This document shows positions 46,759 to 57,988 of a stretch of 64,000 bases of DNA, piece after piece. A program made the position numbers and the translations under genes. The notes under the pieces were generated by a model. It searched no databases, was not told the DNA's origin, and saw only the letters and a program-made list of their open reading frames with translations. The stretch is from Aptenodytes patagonicus (taxonomy: Eukaryota; Chordata; Aves; Sphenisciformes; Spheniscidae): positions 4,402,001 to 4,466,000 of the forward strand of contig NC_134951.1 of assembly GCF_965638725.1 (NCBI RefSeq). The letters are read 5' to 3'. How positions within the stretch are numbered: position 1 is the first letter of the stretch; the number at the start of each line of letters is the position of its first letter.

Positions 46759-48123
46759 GTAAGTAGAGACACATCTGGAGGAGATGGGGTAGCACGGGAG
46801 GGTGGGAAGGTCCCAAAGGAAGAGCGACCAGGCATCTTGTCAGGATGGGGATAAGGAAAGGTAGAAAGAAAGAATATTTCTTCCTGTCGCAGAAAGGGAC
46901 TGTGTGGGGTTTATAATAACAAGAAAACCACATAAAATTGCCAGACTAAAGGTAAACCTGGAGGAAAGGTTTGCTCACCAGTAGATGCAGGCAACAGGGA
47001 GGTCTACATTTTCTCCATGCCAAAAATCTCCTCATTTGACTCTGTGCTCCAATGAAATCAGTGTTGGAGATCCAGTGATTTTTTTTTTTAATGTGTTCCC
47101 TGTGAAAAAAAAAATGCAGAAAATTTCTCTTCCGTGCCATGGCTGACTTGGACTGTCAGGGGTTTAAAAACATGTGGCCAGCTGCCTCGGTCACTGCCAT
47201 GGAAGGGGAGACAGAACCTCAGCAGCGCTTCCTAACCGGGCTTCTCACATGTGCTACCCATCCTCCCTACCCTGGCCAGTGCCATTTGCTGGATTCTATG
47301 GAATAAACTGTCAATAAAGGTGTCCTGACAGAGGATGGAATTATTCATACGGTTTAGATTTAGCGCAGAAGCGCTTCAGAAATAGGAAATGCTGCTTCTG
47401 TGTCCCAGAAAGGACTTTGGCTGAGTAACAGCAAACGTGCTCATGGCCCAGGAACTGTAAAATCTTGACAACCTCTGAAGTAAATATTTAGTGTTTGAAT
47501 ACCTGTATGTATACTGATCCACGTATAATATGTATATACATGTATATACATGCACACGTATATAGAGAGAATGTGTGACTTCCGACTGCCGTTCAAAACT
47601 GGAAGGATTAGAAATGAAATTTCTTCTTAATAAACTGCTTATCTTTTATAGATAATTTCAGAAATATGTATGAGGTTGGCAGGTGTGCTGGTTATCCTGC
47701 CAGAGGCTGGGCAGCCTGAGAAAGATTGAGTAAAAGTTGGTATGAGGAAGGAGACTGAAACAACAGGAAAAAACCAAGAGTAAGCCAGAGAGGAAGTAGT
47801 AGAAATGGAAATCTGATCTATTATAAAATTTTATATGAAAGATTGTATTCATGTTATAATTTCATACCTCATGGTTTCATTATGCACTAAACTTTGTAAT
47901 TAATAAGCTGAAAAATAAGCAATATTTATTCTTTTACTGACATGGAGAAAAGACAACCAGAAGGTTAGATATAAAGGACAAACTGTTATGAAGGGAAATA
48001 ATGACCATGCTACAGCTGCAAATTAGACAACGGAGCTGCGTACCAAAGGCAGAATAAGGATCCTGCGGGACCAAAAGGAGCAGTCATTGTGTGTTCACGG
48101 TTATTTTATGTAACCCTGTGGTC
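46759..48123. other. upstream flank of AvBD7
   Basis: Non-coding, with a TA/CA-rich microsatellite at 47520-47565. No exon or transposon was recognised. Confidence 0.5.
47520..47565. repeat. ATGTATATAC-type microsatellite
   Basis: Two copies of ATGTATATAC lie within a TA/CA-rich stretch. Confidence 0.7.
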
Positions 48124-48143
48124 TAACGTATCTTACACAAACT
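48124..48143 (+). promoter_or_regulatory. conserved upstream block of AvBD7
   Basis: The 20-mer TAACGTATCTTACACAAACT occurs here and, identically, upstream of AvBD2 at 56395-56414. It contains TTACACAA, a C/EBP-type core. It lies 185 bp before the AvBD7 TATA box. It is probably part of a duplicated promoter. Confidence 0.6.
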
Positions 48144-48308
48144 TGGACGGTCTAAGATGGACTGCAAAAGGTCAGGGGCTTTGCGGTGAAAGCAGTCTCA
48201 AAACGGACCCTCCTTTCTCATTGGAAGACACCGAAGTACAGGACAAATTTGGCTGGAAAAGGCTTTTTTCATTGGCCCGTGACTGCCCTGCCAGCATCCC
48301 CAAACCTT

Positions 48309-48317
48309 TATATAAAG
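48309..48317 (+). promoter_or_regulatory. AvBD7 TATA box
   Basis: TATATAAAG, followed by AGG as in AvBD2 (TATAAAAGAGG). It lies 90 bp before the donor of a non-coding first exon. Confidence 0.65.
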
Positions 48318-48339
48318 AGGCATGTTTGGGGGCAAGGTC

Positions 48340-48399
48340 TGGGGCACCCGCTGGAGAAAAGAGACGGACAGCAGCAGTGATCCTCCACCTCCTCCGCTG
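48340..48399 (+). other. AvBD7 non-coding exon 1 (predicted)
   Basis: The start is estimated about 30 bp after the TATA box. The exon ends in GCTG before the donor GTAACTC at 48400. The matching AvBD2 exon ends CCTG before GTAACTT. The following leader intron ends at the acceptor TTATTACAG (49280-49288), and 28 bases of leader precede the ATG. The start is approximate. Confidence 0.55.
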
Positions 48400-49000
48400 G
48401 TAACTCTCTGCCTGGTTCTGGACAAGCACCCTCACCTCTTTGCCTTTATACACTTCTTTTCCTTTCATGAATCTCAAGTCTAACGAGTATTCTGCTTTCA
48501 TTCACCCCTTCCTTCTCATTACTCCAGTGAGTGTGTCCGGTCTGTACGTGTCCTACAGAACCATGGGTTGCTTGCAGGGCTTGCAGGAGGAAACCGTGTT
48601 TGCTGACCGCCAAGAGGAGTGAACAGAGGCCCAGAAACCTTCCCTTGAAGCATCAGAGACAGAGGGCTTGTCGGTTAAGAAATGTCTAGCTTCCTACAGA
48701 AACAGGCATCTAGCCAGCACAGCAGTTCAGAGTTGCATTTTGAGCTGCACATCTTGCCTGAATTCCAGTAACATTTTGAATGAGTTGTCACCTTAACTGA
48801 TGTTCAAGAGGTACAGATGTCTTTTTTAGACTTTCCTGAGGATGATGGTTGGCTCGGTCTCTGAACACTTTGTGAACTACACTAGGTTGAAGACAAATAA
48901 TTCGTGGGTCTGTGTTGGTTCCAGAGTAACCTGTGGTGTTGAACAGATCTGGAATATCATTTTTCAATGCAAGAAGACCAATATTAAAAAACAAACCCAC

Positions 49001-49158
49001 AATAGAATCTCAGAATAACTTAGGTTGGAAGGGACTCCAGGAGTTTCTGGTCTGAATCCATGCTCAAAGCGAGGCTAATTAGGTCAGGTTGCTTAGAGGT
49101 ATATTTGATGAAATTTTGAATATCTCCAGGGATGCAGTTTTCACTCTGTTCTCCATTC
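49001..49158 (-). mobile_element. ancient CR1 3' end in the AvBD7 leader intron (antisense)
   Basis: AATAGAATCTCAGAATAACTT then AGGTTGGAAGGGACTCC, diverged from every other CR1 here, continues to CTCCAGGGATGCAG. It is an old, strongly mutated copy. Confidence 0.85.
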
Positions 49159-49316
49159 AAGTCCATTGTATTTTATAAGATTTTGGCTTTGGTCGCTCAG
49201 GGCATGTTTTAAGCAGTTCCTCATCTCCCAGTCAGGAGGGGACCCTCCATTCAGTGTCTTTCGGTCTTGTGGTCTCTGCTTATTACAGGTAAGGAATTCA
49301 CATCTCAGCTGTGACC

Positions 49317-49879
49317 ATGAGGATCCTTTACCAGCTCCTGGTTGTCCTCTTCATGATGCTCCAAGGGGCTGCAGGTAAGGTGTGAGGGGGGTAGAGCAAG
49401 GAATTAGAGGGGGAGGGAGAGAGAGTATCCACTTTTGCTCACTTTCATGGTAAATGACTATTCTCTTTCCACTGTGCAGGTCAGCCCTTTGTTCCTGGGC
49501 CATTCGATTTTTGTGTAGCCCCAAATGGACGCTGCTTCCCAGGGATATGTCGTCGGCCGTACTACTGGGTTGGAACATGTCATAATGGATTTTCTTGCTG
49601 TAGAAGGTATGTGGAAGTGCAGGGATCACCGTGGCAATGACTGATATCTTCCTTATCTTTTCTCCAGAGCAACATCTTAGAGGCACAGCTCCTGACACCA
49701 TCCTATCTCACTTCTCCAATGCCAAACCTGCTGGCATAGAGGGTCCTCAGCAGGCGTTCGCATCCCATGGCAGCCTCTGCTCTGGTGCCATGAAATAAAA
49801 ACAACGTCACTGCAGAAAACCTACTGGTGGGTAACCTGAAACTCTCTCTTCTTCACCATGCAGGGGGTGGAGGAGATGA
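49317..49879 (+). CDS. AvBD7: avian beta-defensin 7
   Basis: Secreted beta-defensin, 66 residues, in three coding exons: 49317-49374 (signal [19 protein letters not shown]), 49480-49606 (mature) and 49864-49879 (ends GWRR, TGA). Introns are phase 1 and phase 2; borders are GTAAG/GTGCAG and GTATG/ATGCAG. The mature peptide starts [11 protein letters not shown] and contains [18 protein letters not shown] and GFSCCRR, matching chicken AvBD7 as I remember it (QPFIP-, [11 protein letters not shown]). The N-terminal Q is the residue known to become pyroglutamate in the chicken peptide. The C4-C5 spacing is five residues, one fewer than I recall for chicken. Predicted charge is about +6. The coding introns are very short (105 and 257 bp). 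A separate non-coding exon and a leader intron of about 0.9 kb precede it. In chicken the peptide is abundant in bone marrow and heterophils. Confidence 0.96.
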
Positions 49880-50089
49880 AGGCTTTCTGGATTCTTCTTT
49901 TGGAAATCCTTTCTGCTTCTACCGAATGGCCTCTGAATCACCCTGATCCCATCACTCCTGGTGGCACCAGTTACTGCTGCAACAAAAAACTCTCAAAATC
50001 TTCCTTTTCAGTGAAGCAAACATCAGCGTCTGCAAAAACATAAATATGAATGAGGCAACACTATGGAAATTATTTCTTTCCCCCCCTTT

Positions 50090-50095
50090 AATAAA
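50090..50095 (+). terminator. AvBD7 polyadenylation signal
   Basis: AATAAA 211 bp after the stop, in CTTTAATAAAATCGG. An earlier AATAAA near 49795 lies within the last intron and is not expected to be used. Confidence 0.65.
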
Positions 50096-52016
50096 ATCGG
50101 TTACGATGGCATTCGTATGGTTGAACCTTGGGTGTTTTTTGTAGGGAAGGAGGGGATATTTCGTAGAACTTCTCGCACCACGGGCAGTAATGCACAGGTG
50201 GGATGGTGGCTTTTACATCTAGACATTTCTCCACTTGCACCCCGCTGCACCGCCAGGGAAAAGGGAGGTCATTTTATCCCCTGCTTCTCAATGGCCATAT
50301 TCCTGGAACACTCCTACAGTGACCATGGTATCTTTGTCAGGGATGTAACCTGGCTTCTCTATGTGATGATTTCATAGGTACTTGTGTCCGGCAGATACAT
50401 ATTCTGGTAGTTTCCAGGCTGCTTTTTGAAGGAATTATGGTATTTTTGACTGAGATATCAGAGACAGAATTCGTGCTTTCTATCTCTTTTTCCCTGCCAT
50501 CATGGCCTAGCAGTGTAGAAAACGCCAAGATATCTCCAGATGCTTCCTTCAGAGGGCCTGGAGGCATCTGAGAAATTTCACTTCTGAGGGGACCTCACGC
50601 AAGGGAAAACCAGGAACATTTTGGATAACATCAGACCCTTGACAGTGACACAAACCAGAAAAAAGGTACAATGAAGGAAAGAGAAAGAGACTAGCAAACA
50701 CATTTCCAAAAGTTATGGATGTGCAACATAGCGATTTGGCCATTATTTTCTCAGAAGCAGTTGCTGAATGTGCACAGAACAGTGCCCAGTCAAATACATT
50801 GCCAAACTGACATGGTTTTGAATCCTAATGGCTTGCTAGGTGGCTTGGAGAGGTGCCCACGTATGTAAAAACCCCTCTGAAGGGGAAGTGTTGGCTTTGT
50901 TAGAGACACAATTCCCCTTTTTACTGTTCTGCAGTTTGAGCGCTTATGGCTCTACAGCTTGCAGGAGACGCTGTAGCACATCATCTCCTAATGCAACGTT
51001 TCTGGGTTTCTTGCATTTCCTTACTGTTACTTTTGCATTTATTCTAGCACTCTTATTGTAAATGTTTGTACTTCAGTTAAAAACCTTTAGAACAATTTCT
51101 CTCCATTAACTATAAAGGAAGAGCAGTGAAAATAGCTTGGACTTTGATGTTTACCTTTACGACATCTAAAGTTTGGTGAGATCACTCCTGACATTTGTGT
51201 CTAGAAAATATGGATCAGTTTACAGATATTGTTTGGTTTTCAGAAACTTTAGGCTACATGGCCTCTGCCAAGGAGCTTTGAACACACACTGCATGCCTGC
51301 CAGTCACGGTGTGGTCCTTACACCAAGAGGCTGGACTCTGCACTGGGACCCTGATACCTTCAATCAGCTGTCAAGTCAAAAATAAGATGGAGGGCAGATT
51401 TGTTCATACAGATGTTAATCTCATCATTTCTCCCTGGTTACTCAAGATAACTACGTAATCATTAAAGTCTTTAGCTTGATTAAATACTTTTTGTGTACTG
51501 TTTGAAATTTATGACTGTGTATCCATTCGTTATTGATTCAGATGATCTATACTTGGGTCAAAACTTTATCTGTTAACTATAATGTAGTACATGCCTTGCA
51601 AATTCACTTACAACTATAGAACAATATCTAAATACTGGTTATCCTCCTTTTGGTGGATCTACTTTGGCAGTGCAACTGCTGCTAACAGCTTTTGCAGCTA
51701 ATCTAGACTCTGAATTTCTATACTATACGCTCCACAGCTGCATCAAAATCCCTTGATCTCCTGTGCATTGATTATGCCTTATGGCTAGAATTCGGTTCAG
51801 TGCACGTGAAGGAGGCTAAGGGATGATGATACCGTACGACTGAGGAGCAGTCTGTAGTTAGCTAGGCCACCAACTATCACTGTCGTTCAACCTAGCTCCT
51901 CTTTGGAGCACACTAAAACACCTGCCCTTTGGCAAACTGCTAGGGCTCAGCCTTTTGTTGGTCCCAGTGTGCTAGCTGTGCCTGCATACAATGACTTCCA
52001 GATGCCTGGAGCCTTC
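50096..52016. other. intergenic downstream of AvBD7, nothing recognised
   Basis: Non-coding AT-rich sequence with short chance frames. No second defensin or duplicated promoter block was found here. Confidence 0.5.
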
Positions 52017-52749
52017 ATAGAATCATAGAATCATTGAGGTTGGAAAAGACCTCTAAGATCATCGAGTCCAACCATCGACCCAACACCACCATGCCCACTG
52101 AACCATGTCCCTAAGTGCCTCATCTACTCGTCTTTTAAATACCTCCAGGGATGGGGACTCAACCACTTCCCTGGGCAGCCTGGTCCAATGTTTAACCACT
52201 CTTTCAGTAAAGACATTTTTCCTTACATCCAATCTAAACCTCCCCTGGCGCAACTTGAGGCCGTTTCCTCTCGTCCTATCACTAGTTACGTGGGAGAAGA
52301 GACCGACACCCACCTCGCTACAACCTCCTTTCAGGTGGTTGTAGAGAGCGATGAGGTCTCCCCTCAGCCTCCTTTTCTCCAGGCTAAACAACCCCAGTTC
52401 CCTCAGCCGCTCCTCAGCAGACTTGTTCTCCAGACCCCTCACCAGCCTCGTTGCCCTTCTCTGGACACGCTCCAGCACCTCGACGTCCTTCTTGGAGTGA
52501 GGGGCCCAAAACTGAACACAGTATTCGAGGTGCAGCCTCACCAGTGCCGAGTACAGGGGCACGATCACTTCCCTACTCCTGCTGGCCACACTATTTCTGA
52601 TACAGGCCAGGATGCCATTGGCCTTCTTGGCCGCCTGGGCACACTGCCGGCTCATGTTCAGCCGGCTGTCGACCAGCACCCCCAGGTCCTTTTCCGACAG
52701 GCAGCTTTCCAGCCACTCCTCCCCAAGCCTGTAGCGCTGCATGGGGTTC
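52017..52749 (-). mobile_element. 5'-truncated CR1 LINE (antisense)
   Basis: The tail is at 52017-52035. The antisense frame is open for about 225 CR1 codons, from [12 protein letters not shown] to RDMV. It is truncated at AACCCCATGC (equivalent to about 5913 in the ORF2-bearing copy), within a few bases of the copy in AvBD8 intron 2. It belongs to the RDMV subfamily. Confidence 0.95.
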
Positions 52750-54789
52750 ATTGCCATGAACAAACGGTCCTCTGGAGGCAAGGGATGGAACAGCAGACAG
52801 ATATTTTGTGTAATAGCATTTTAAATAAGGGTGACACTACTGAAAAACCTCCCTAATATTTGCTGCTATTTTTTCACCAGAAAACTATTAGGAACAGAGT
52901 TTGAGATTCTCCCTTTTGCTCCTAATTGCCTCATCTGCTGTGCTAGATATAGACTCCTAAGATGGAGGTAAGATCCTCCTTCCTCTCTGGGAAGTGATCT
53001 TGGCACAATTACCCAAACATCTGGATTTGAAAAGGGTGAAAGCCATTTCTCCTCATGACACTCTGCAGCCTCATTGTGAAGATACTTCCCTTAATAGTGT
53101 ATCCCACTTGCATCAAGCAGAGCAACGCTTCAGGCTCCATCTATCAGTTCTTGTGCCAGGGCTCTAAGCACTATATCATTACATAAAATGCTGACCCCAT
53201 CCTAATTTTTCTCCTCCTCCAAAGAGGACTGGGTGATCTGGACCTGAAAAGGGTGGGGGAGTGTGGCATCGTTGGTGAACTCCAACTTGAAGAAGTTGGA
53301 GTGAAGACTTGCCGTGGAGATAGAGAGAAACACAACTGGATCATCTTCTGAACTTTGATGAAACAAGAAAACAAAAGAAACACGTTATTTAAGCAGAAGA
53401 AAACTCTCCATGAAGACTCCTTTTCCCTCTGCACTGAAAATAGTGAGAAAGTAGATGGTGTTTTTGGTAGAGAGGATTACTTACCTAATGTCAAGAGCCA
53501 AACGATTGTGAGGTGCTCCCCAAGTTACCTGGGCTGGATCCCATGCATTTTCCTACCCAGGTACCCTAGGTGAAGGAACGTGTAGCTGGTGCTACTGTGA
53601 TCCTGGTGTAAGTCAGGTCTACCAGCAAAAGACAGTGGAGAAAAACACTGAGACTGTGAAGGGCAAAACACAGGTAAGTCCCTCCTGATGTACAAAACTG
53701 ACTGACTGTCTCCTGCTCATAAGAACAGGAGCTGCAGGCAGGGATGGAAAGGTTCTCCACCCTGAGAGCCACAAACCAAAATCTCGATAAGGCCTGCCTC
53801 ACTGCTATGAGCTTTGGACAACCAAAGCTGCTCCATCCCTCCTCTGCTTCTCCCTTACCCATCTCCAGGCAGAGATATTTTGATGGCAACGATGGGAGTG
53901 ACCGTGTAGAATTTATAATTATCAGTGTCAAGAATGCTCAACGTTAAAGCCAAGTCCTTGACAATACTTGCACATAGCACCTTGGACATGGTAAAAAATA
54001 ACGATGCATCTTTGTTTCCTTGAGGAATCAGGTTGAGTAACAATAACAGTTGGTAGGCAAGCTAACCGCAAACTCTTGGCAAGTTGTGAGGTAACTGCAA
54101 CTTTTGTAATTTTATTCCCTCCATTTTCTGCTTTATGGCCAGAAGTTCATAGACACACCAGAAATTCAACTATCATTTTTTCCTACTGGAAAAGCAGTTC
54201 ACTTATAAAAATATGTAGAAAATAAAAAGCTATCTCAATTATCAGGGTATGCATTTAAGGGAAATTATTTGTAGGCATGTTTTCACATGCATATATATCT
54301 ATGTGTGTCTGTGCTTGTATACACATGTGTAAATGTTTGTATACTTAAGAAATTAATATCAAAGCATTGAAAAAATCACAGTTCAGTAACTAAACTGAGG
54401 AACCAATAAGCAATTAAAATATTTCAGTTTAGTTTTGACACTAAATGATCTGTAAGACATGGTGTCATTTGCAGAGATCTTGGTCAATTAGAAACACTAA
54501 TCATTCAAAATAGCAAACATATCGTAACCTATTATGATGTACTTCAGGTGTCATATTAAAATATTACATGAACAATGTTTATTGACTGAAGTGAGGTGTA
54601 AAGTAAAATATGATCTGAAAAAGTATTTAGTATTGTTGTCTTTGGATAGTTATTGGGTATGTTAGCAAGTGACCTGATGCAATGGAAGATCAGTAGATAG
54701 GAAAGGATCACTAGACCTTAGAGATTGTGCTGAGGCTCCTCAGTTCTTTATTTTATGGATTTGTGAATTCAGTTTGACTTGGATTTTGC
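52750..54789. other. intergenic, no gene recognised
   Basis: Non-coding. A minus-strand stretch at about 53465-53530 reads hydrophobic residues up to a GTAAG but has no ATG (see rejected items). Confidence 0.45.
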
Positions 54790-55310
54790 TATTGAATAAA
54801 CCACAAAACAATGTAAGTTGGAATAGGTGTTTGGAGACCATCTGGTCCATCCATCCCTCCAGACAGAGCCAGTTTCAAAGATAAACAAGGTTGCTTAGAG
54901 CTTTTTCCAGTTGAGTTTGAATATCTATATGGGGATCGAGATTCTAGAAATTCTCTGGGCCCCCGTTCCAGTGTTTGACGACCTTCATTGTGAGATGGTT
55001 TTTTTCCTTATATCTAATTGGAATTTCTCTCATTGTAATTTGTGTCTGTTACCTCATCCTTCCACTGTGCACCTCTGAGAAGAGCGTGGCTCCATCTTCT
55101 CTATAGCTACCATTAGGTAGTTGTGAACAGCAATTAGATGACCCTTAGCCATGCCTTCTCCAAGCTGAACAAAGATGGGTCCTTCAGCCTCTCCTCAAAT
55201 GGCTGATCCCCCAGTCCAAACTCTCCAGGTTTCCAAAAGAAAGAAATGTTATGTACGCTCTACAGGACCTTGAGGTGGTGTAGCCCACACATTGGTTCAT
55301 GCCCCACTAG
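54790..55310 (-). mobile_element. ancient CR1 LINE fragment (antisense)
   Basis: Strongly diverged. Recognisable CR1 landmarks in order are GTTGGAATAGGTGTTTGGAG, GGTTGCTTAGAG, CCAGTGTTTGACGACC, GAGAAGAGCGTGGCTCC, CTTCTCCAAGCTGAACAAAG, CAGCCTCTCCTCA and GGACCTTGAGGTGG. The frame is closed by many stops. It is older than all RDMV copies and probably belongs to yet another subfamily. Confidence 0.88.
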
Positions 55311-55313
55311 GCA

Positions 55314-55352
55314 TTGGAGTACCTTCAGAGTACCTTTGGAGTACCTTCAAAG
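55314..55352. repeat. short tandem repeat (GAGTACCTTY)3
   Basis: GGAGTACCTTC, AGAGTACCTTT and GGAGTACCTTC lie in direct succession. Confidence 0.7.
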
Positions 55353-56394
55353 CAAAACTTCTGGTTCAGTTTCCTCCTAAGGAATCTAGTTTGCACACAT
55401 GAAAACCCCTCTGCAAGCCGAACCAGCATGAAGTCACAGGGGACATTCTAGGGGTTACTTCAAAACTGCACTAGTGCAATTGTAGACTTCACTGTGGATA
55501 CCTCTCTAGAAATGTCAGTGTTCACCTGTGGACAAAAAGGCAAGGCAAATTTCAGGAAGTGAGGGGAAAAAAAGGAGCTGAAACCAAAAGAATAAATAGG
55601 ATTAGGCACTATACAAATCCAAGATGCATTTTGGACATTGCATGCAATTCTAGCCAGCCCATTCCCAAACGGGTGTAATAGAACTAAAAAAATAAGATAA
55701 ATGTGCAGTAGGAATGATCCACTGAAATAGCTGGATCCATTTGAAGACTTATCTGACAGATGTGGTTGACAGAATCCCTCTTTTCATGGTGAGAAAACAG
55801 ACAGACGAGGGGGAGTCTAAGAAAAGACCACAGCATCAGTAGTGATGTAGAGAGGTGAAAATGGAATATTTATTTGCTACTTCCCACGACAGAAAAAGCA
55901 GAGATGATCAGCAGGCAGACTGAGAGCAGATGCTCACCTAAGGCATAACGTGTGTGGAATTATCAACTGAAGGTCCTGTGGAGGCCAGAAGTACAAGATC
56001 AGCCGGAGTCATGGAAAAATGCTCAATCAGGAGCTCTGCAGCCTGAGGGTCCGGAGACAGCCTCTGGCACTGGATTTCCCTAATCTGATGTATTTTCCAT
56101 CAGCTGGAAGGGTGTACAGGGACATAACCACGACGCACTCACCCAATTTCTGTACATTTTATGCTCTTTACTTAGGCATCCTTAGTGGCCAGTGGCCACT
56201 AAGCCAATGGACATTTGTTTTAGTTTCATATGTCCATTCTGCGTTCTTATATTCTGTATTTATGGAACAGAAAATAAACTAACAGGGAGTGCAGAGAAGC
56301 ATGCAGATGTTTTGTACTGCAATGGATTACATTGTTCCTAAGCAGGAACAGTTCAACGTATGTCCCAAAATGTTTGACACATACCACGGTGGCT
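55353..56394. other. upstream flank of AvBD2
   Basis: Non-coding, containing a perfect 11-bp palindrome at 56181-56203. No exon was recognised. Confidence 0.5.
56181..56203. repeat. perfect 11-bp inverted repeat
   Basis: CTTAGTGGCCA, one G, then TGGCCACTAAG. The arms are exact reverse complements, with a central TGGCCA word on each side. Confidence 0.9.
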
Positions 56395-56414
56395 TAACGT
56401 ATCTTACACAAACT
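56395..56414 (+). promoter_or_regulatory. conserved upstream block of AvBD2
   Basis: Identical over 20 bp to the block at 48124-48143 upstream of AvBD7, including TTACACAA. It lies 237 bp before the TATA box here. Confidence 0.6.
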
Positions 56415-56631
56415 GGAGTGTCACAAGAGGTATTGCATTAATAACCTGGGATTTTCCAGAAGAAAAGCTTCAATAGGTTCAGAGAGAAACTCTGCCTTTT
56501 CACTGGGAAATGAAAAGCAATTTGATTCTGGTTGGATTAGAAGTCACCAAAAAAGTGGGTAATGTTTTGATTGGCTCGACGTGCACTTGCTGAGAAGAGA
56601 AAGCAGTTGTCACTCCCCTTAGGAAACATGT

Positions 56632-56639
56632 TATAAAAG
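56632..56639 (+). promoter_or_regulatory. AvBD2 TATA box
   Basis: TATAAAAG followed by AGG, 93 bp before the donor of non-coding exon 1. This mirrors AvBD7. Confidence 0.65.
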
Positions 56640-56661
56640 AGGCTTTCAACCCCACAGCCAA

Positions 56662-56725
56662 ATCCCTCTGGAGGGAAGGGACCAAGAGCAGGTCTTGTCT
56701 GGCTTCTGGGCTCACCTGATACCTG
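56662..56725 (+). other. AvBD2 non-coding exon 1 (predicted)
   Basis: Estimated start about 30 bp after the TATA box. It ends at CCTG before the donor GTAACTT (56726). The leader intron runs to the acceptor CCTTACAG at 57967; 21 leader bases precede the ATG. Confidence 0.55.
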
Positions 56726-57988
56726 GTAACTTCTCGGTTCTTTTCAGTCTTTCTTTCAATGTCTGCTGTTGTCTTTTCCTCAAAAAAATCCCAACCAACA
56801 AACAAATACAAAACTCCAAACCTCTGTATTATTAACCTAAATTTGTAGCTTACTAAAAAAGGTTAATCTGTTTTCCAGAAATTGCACAGGTTGAATAAGT
56901 AGTTCAAACATGTGCTAATACCTAGAACACTTTGATAAAACCACTCTGCTTACTAACTCCTAGGAAAAAATCTGGCTGGGTCAGGTTACTTTAGAGAGGT
57001 CTGTGGTTCAGAGAAATTGGTGGTCTCTTCGATGGAAACCAGCATATATTTTTTTATCTATGTCTCTATGTTAAGAACTTTATTTCATTTTCAGAATTGT
57101 TAACTTTGCCTACTTGTTTCTCCTGATATTTTCAAATATATAGAAATTTGTGTAAACTTCTAATACTAATTTCAAAGCTGTTTTGGGCCACCCTCTACCA
57201 TTTCGATTGCAGAAATGTGCAGAAATACATTTCAGCACAACCTCATTTCCCTTCCTTGCTTAGGAGAACATAATTTGTGACAGTTCAGAAGATTCTCTAC
57301 TGCCAAGATACATGACATTAACTACCTCTTCTTGATCCATAAGCCCCCTTCTAGGCTATCTTATCCCATTTTGCTGATATTTGTTCAACTATTAACTCTT
57401 TCAATGAAGGCATTACGTTTGCTTTTCAAATTTCATTTGTCAAATGGGAACTGATTTGGTTGTCCATTTCCATTCTAGAACTGCTGCCTGTAGACTAAGA
57501 CTGAGGATTTTGAGCAAGTTGATTTTAGCTGTTATTTCTTGATAAATTTAAATGTTGCAAAATGAACATTTTTTTTTCTGAAGTTTGTAAGTGTGACTGT
57601 ATAATCAGCTCATTTTGCTTAGTGTGGTTTATTTATTAGATAAAACATTTAACTAAAAAAAAAGTCGTGATTGCATTTTGGTTAAAGGCTATTTGCAAAA
57701 TGTGAAAGAAATCCGAGCAATCAAACTATTAAAATAACTTGATGATCACATATCCTGAAAGCATGTTGCCCCATATATGTTTGTTTCTCCCAGAAATGCT
57801 CACACAGCAGTCATGATGTCATATGGGTCTCACTGGTTATTTTTGAAAGTTTGAAGAAAAAGGAAATATCAATGCCATTTGGATTAACACAGTATTCGTA
57901 CAGTTCAGAAGACTGTAGATCCCAGGGGCTGACTGTCATACATCTTTCTTGGTCCTTTTCCTTACAGTGACACAGCAAATCCGCAGTC

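Noticed and set aside
53465-53535. Minus-strand hydrophobic stretch ending in G before GTAAG, like a defensin signal exon
   Set aside because: There is no ATG in frame (a stop lies just upstream) and no matching six-cysteine exon within reach.
50096-56394. An AvBD6-like gene between AvBD7 and AvBD2
   Set aside because: No second PYYRVGSC-type or other six-cysteine exon was visible in this 6.3-kb spacer.
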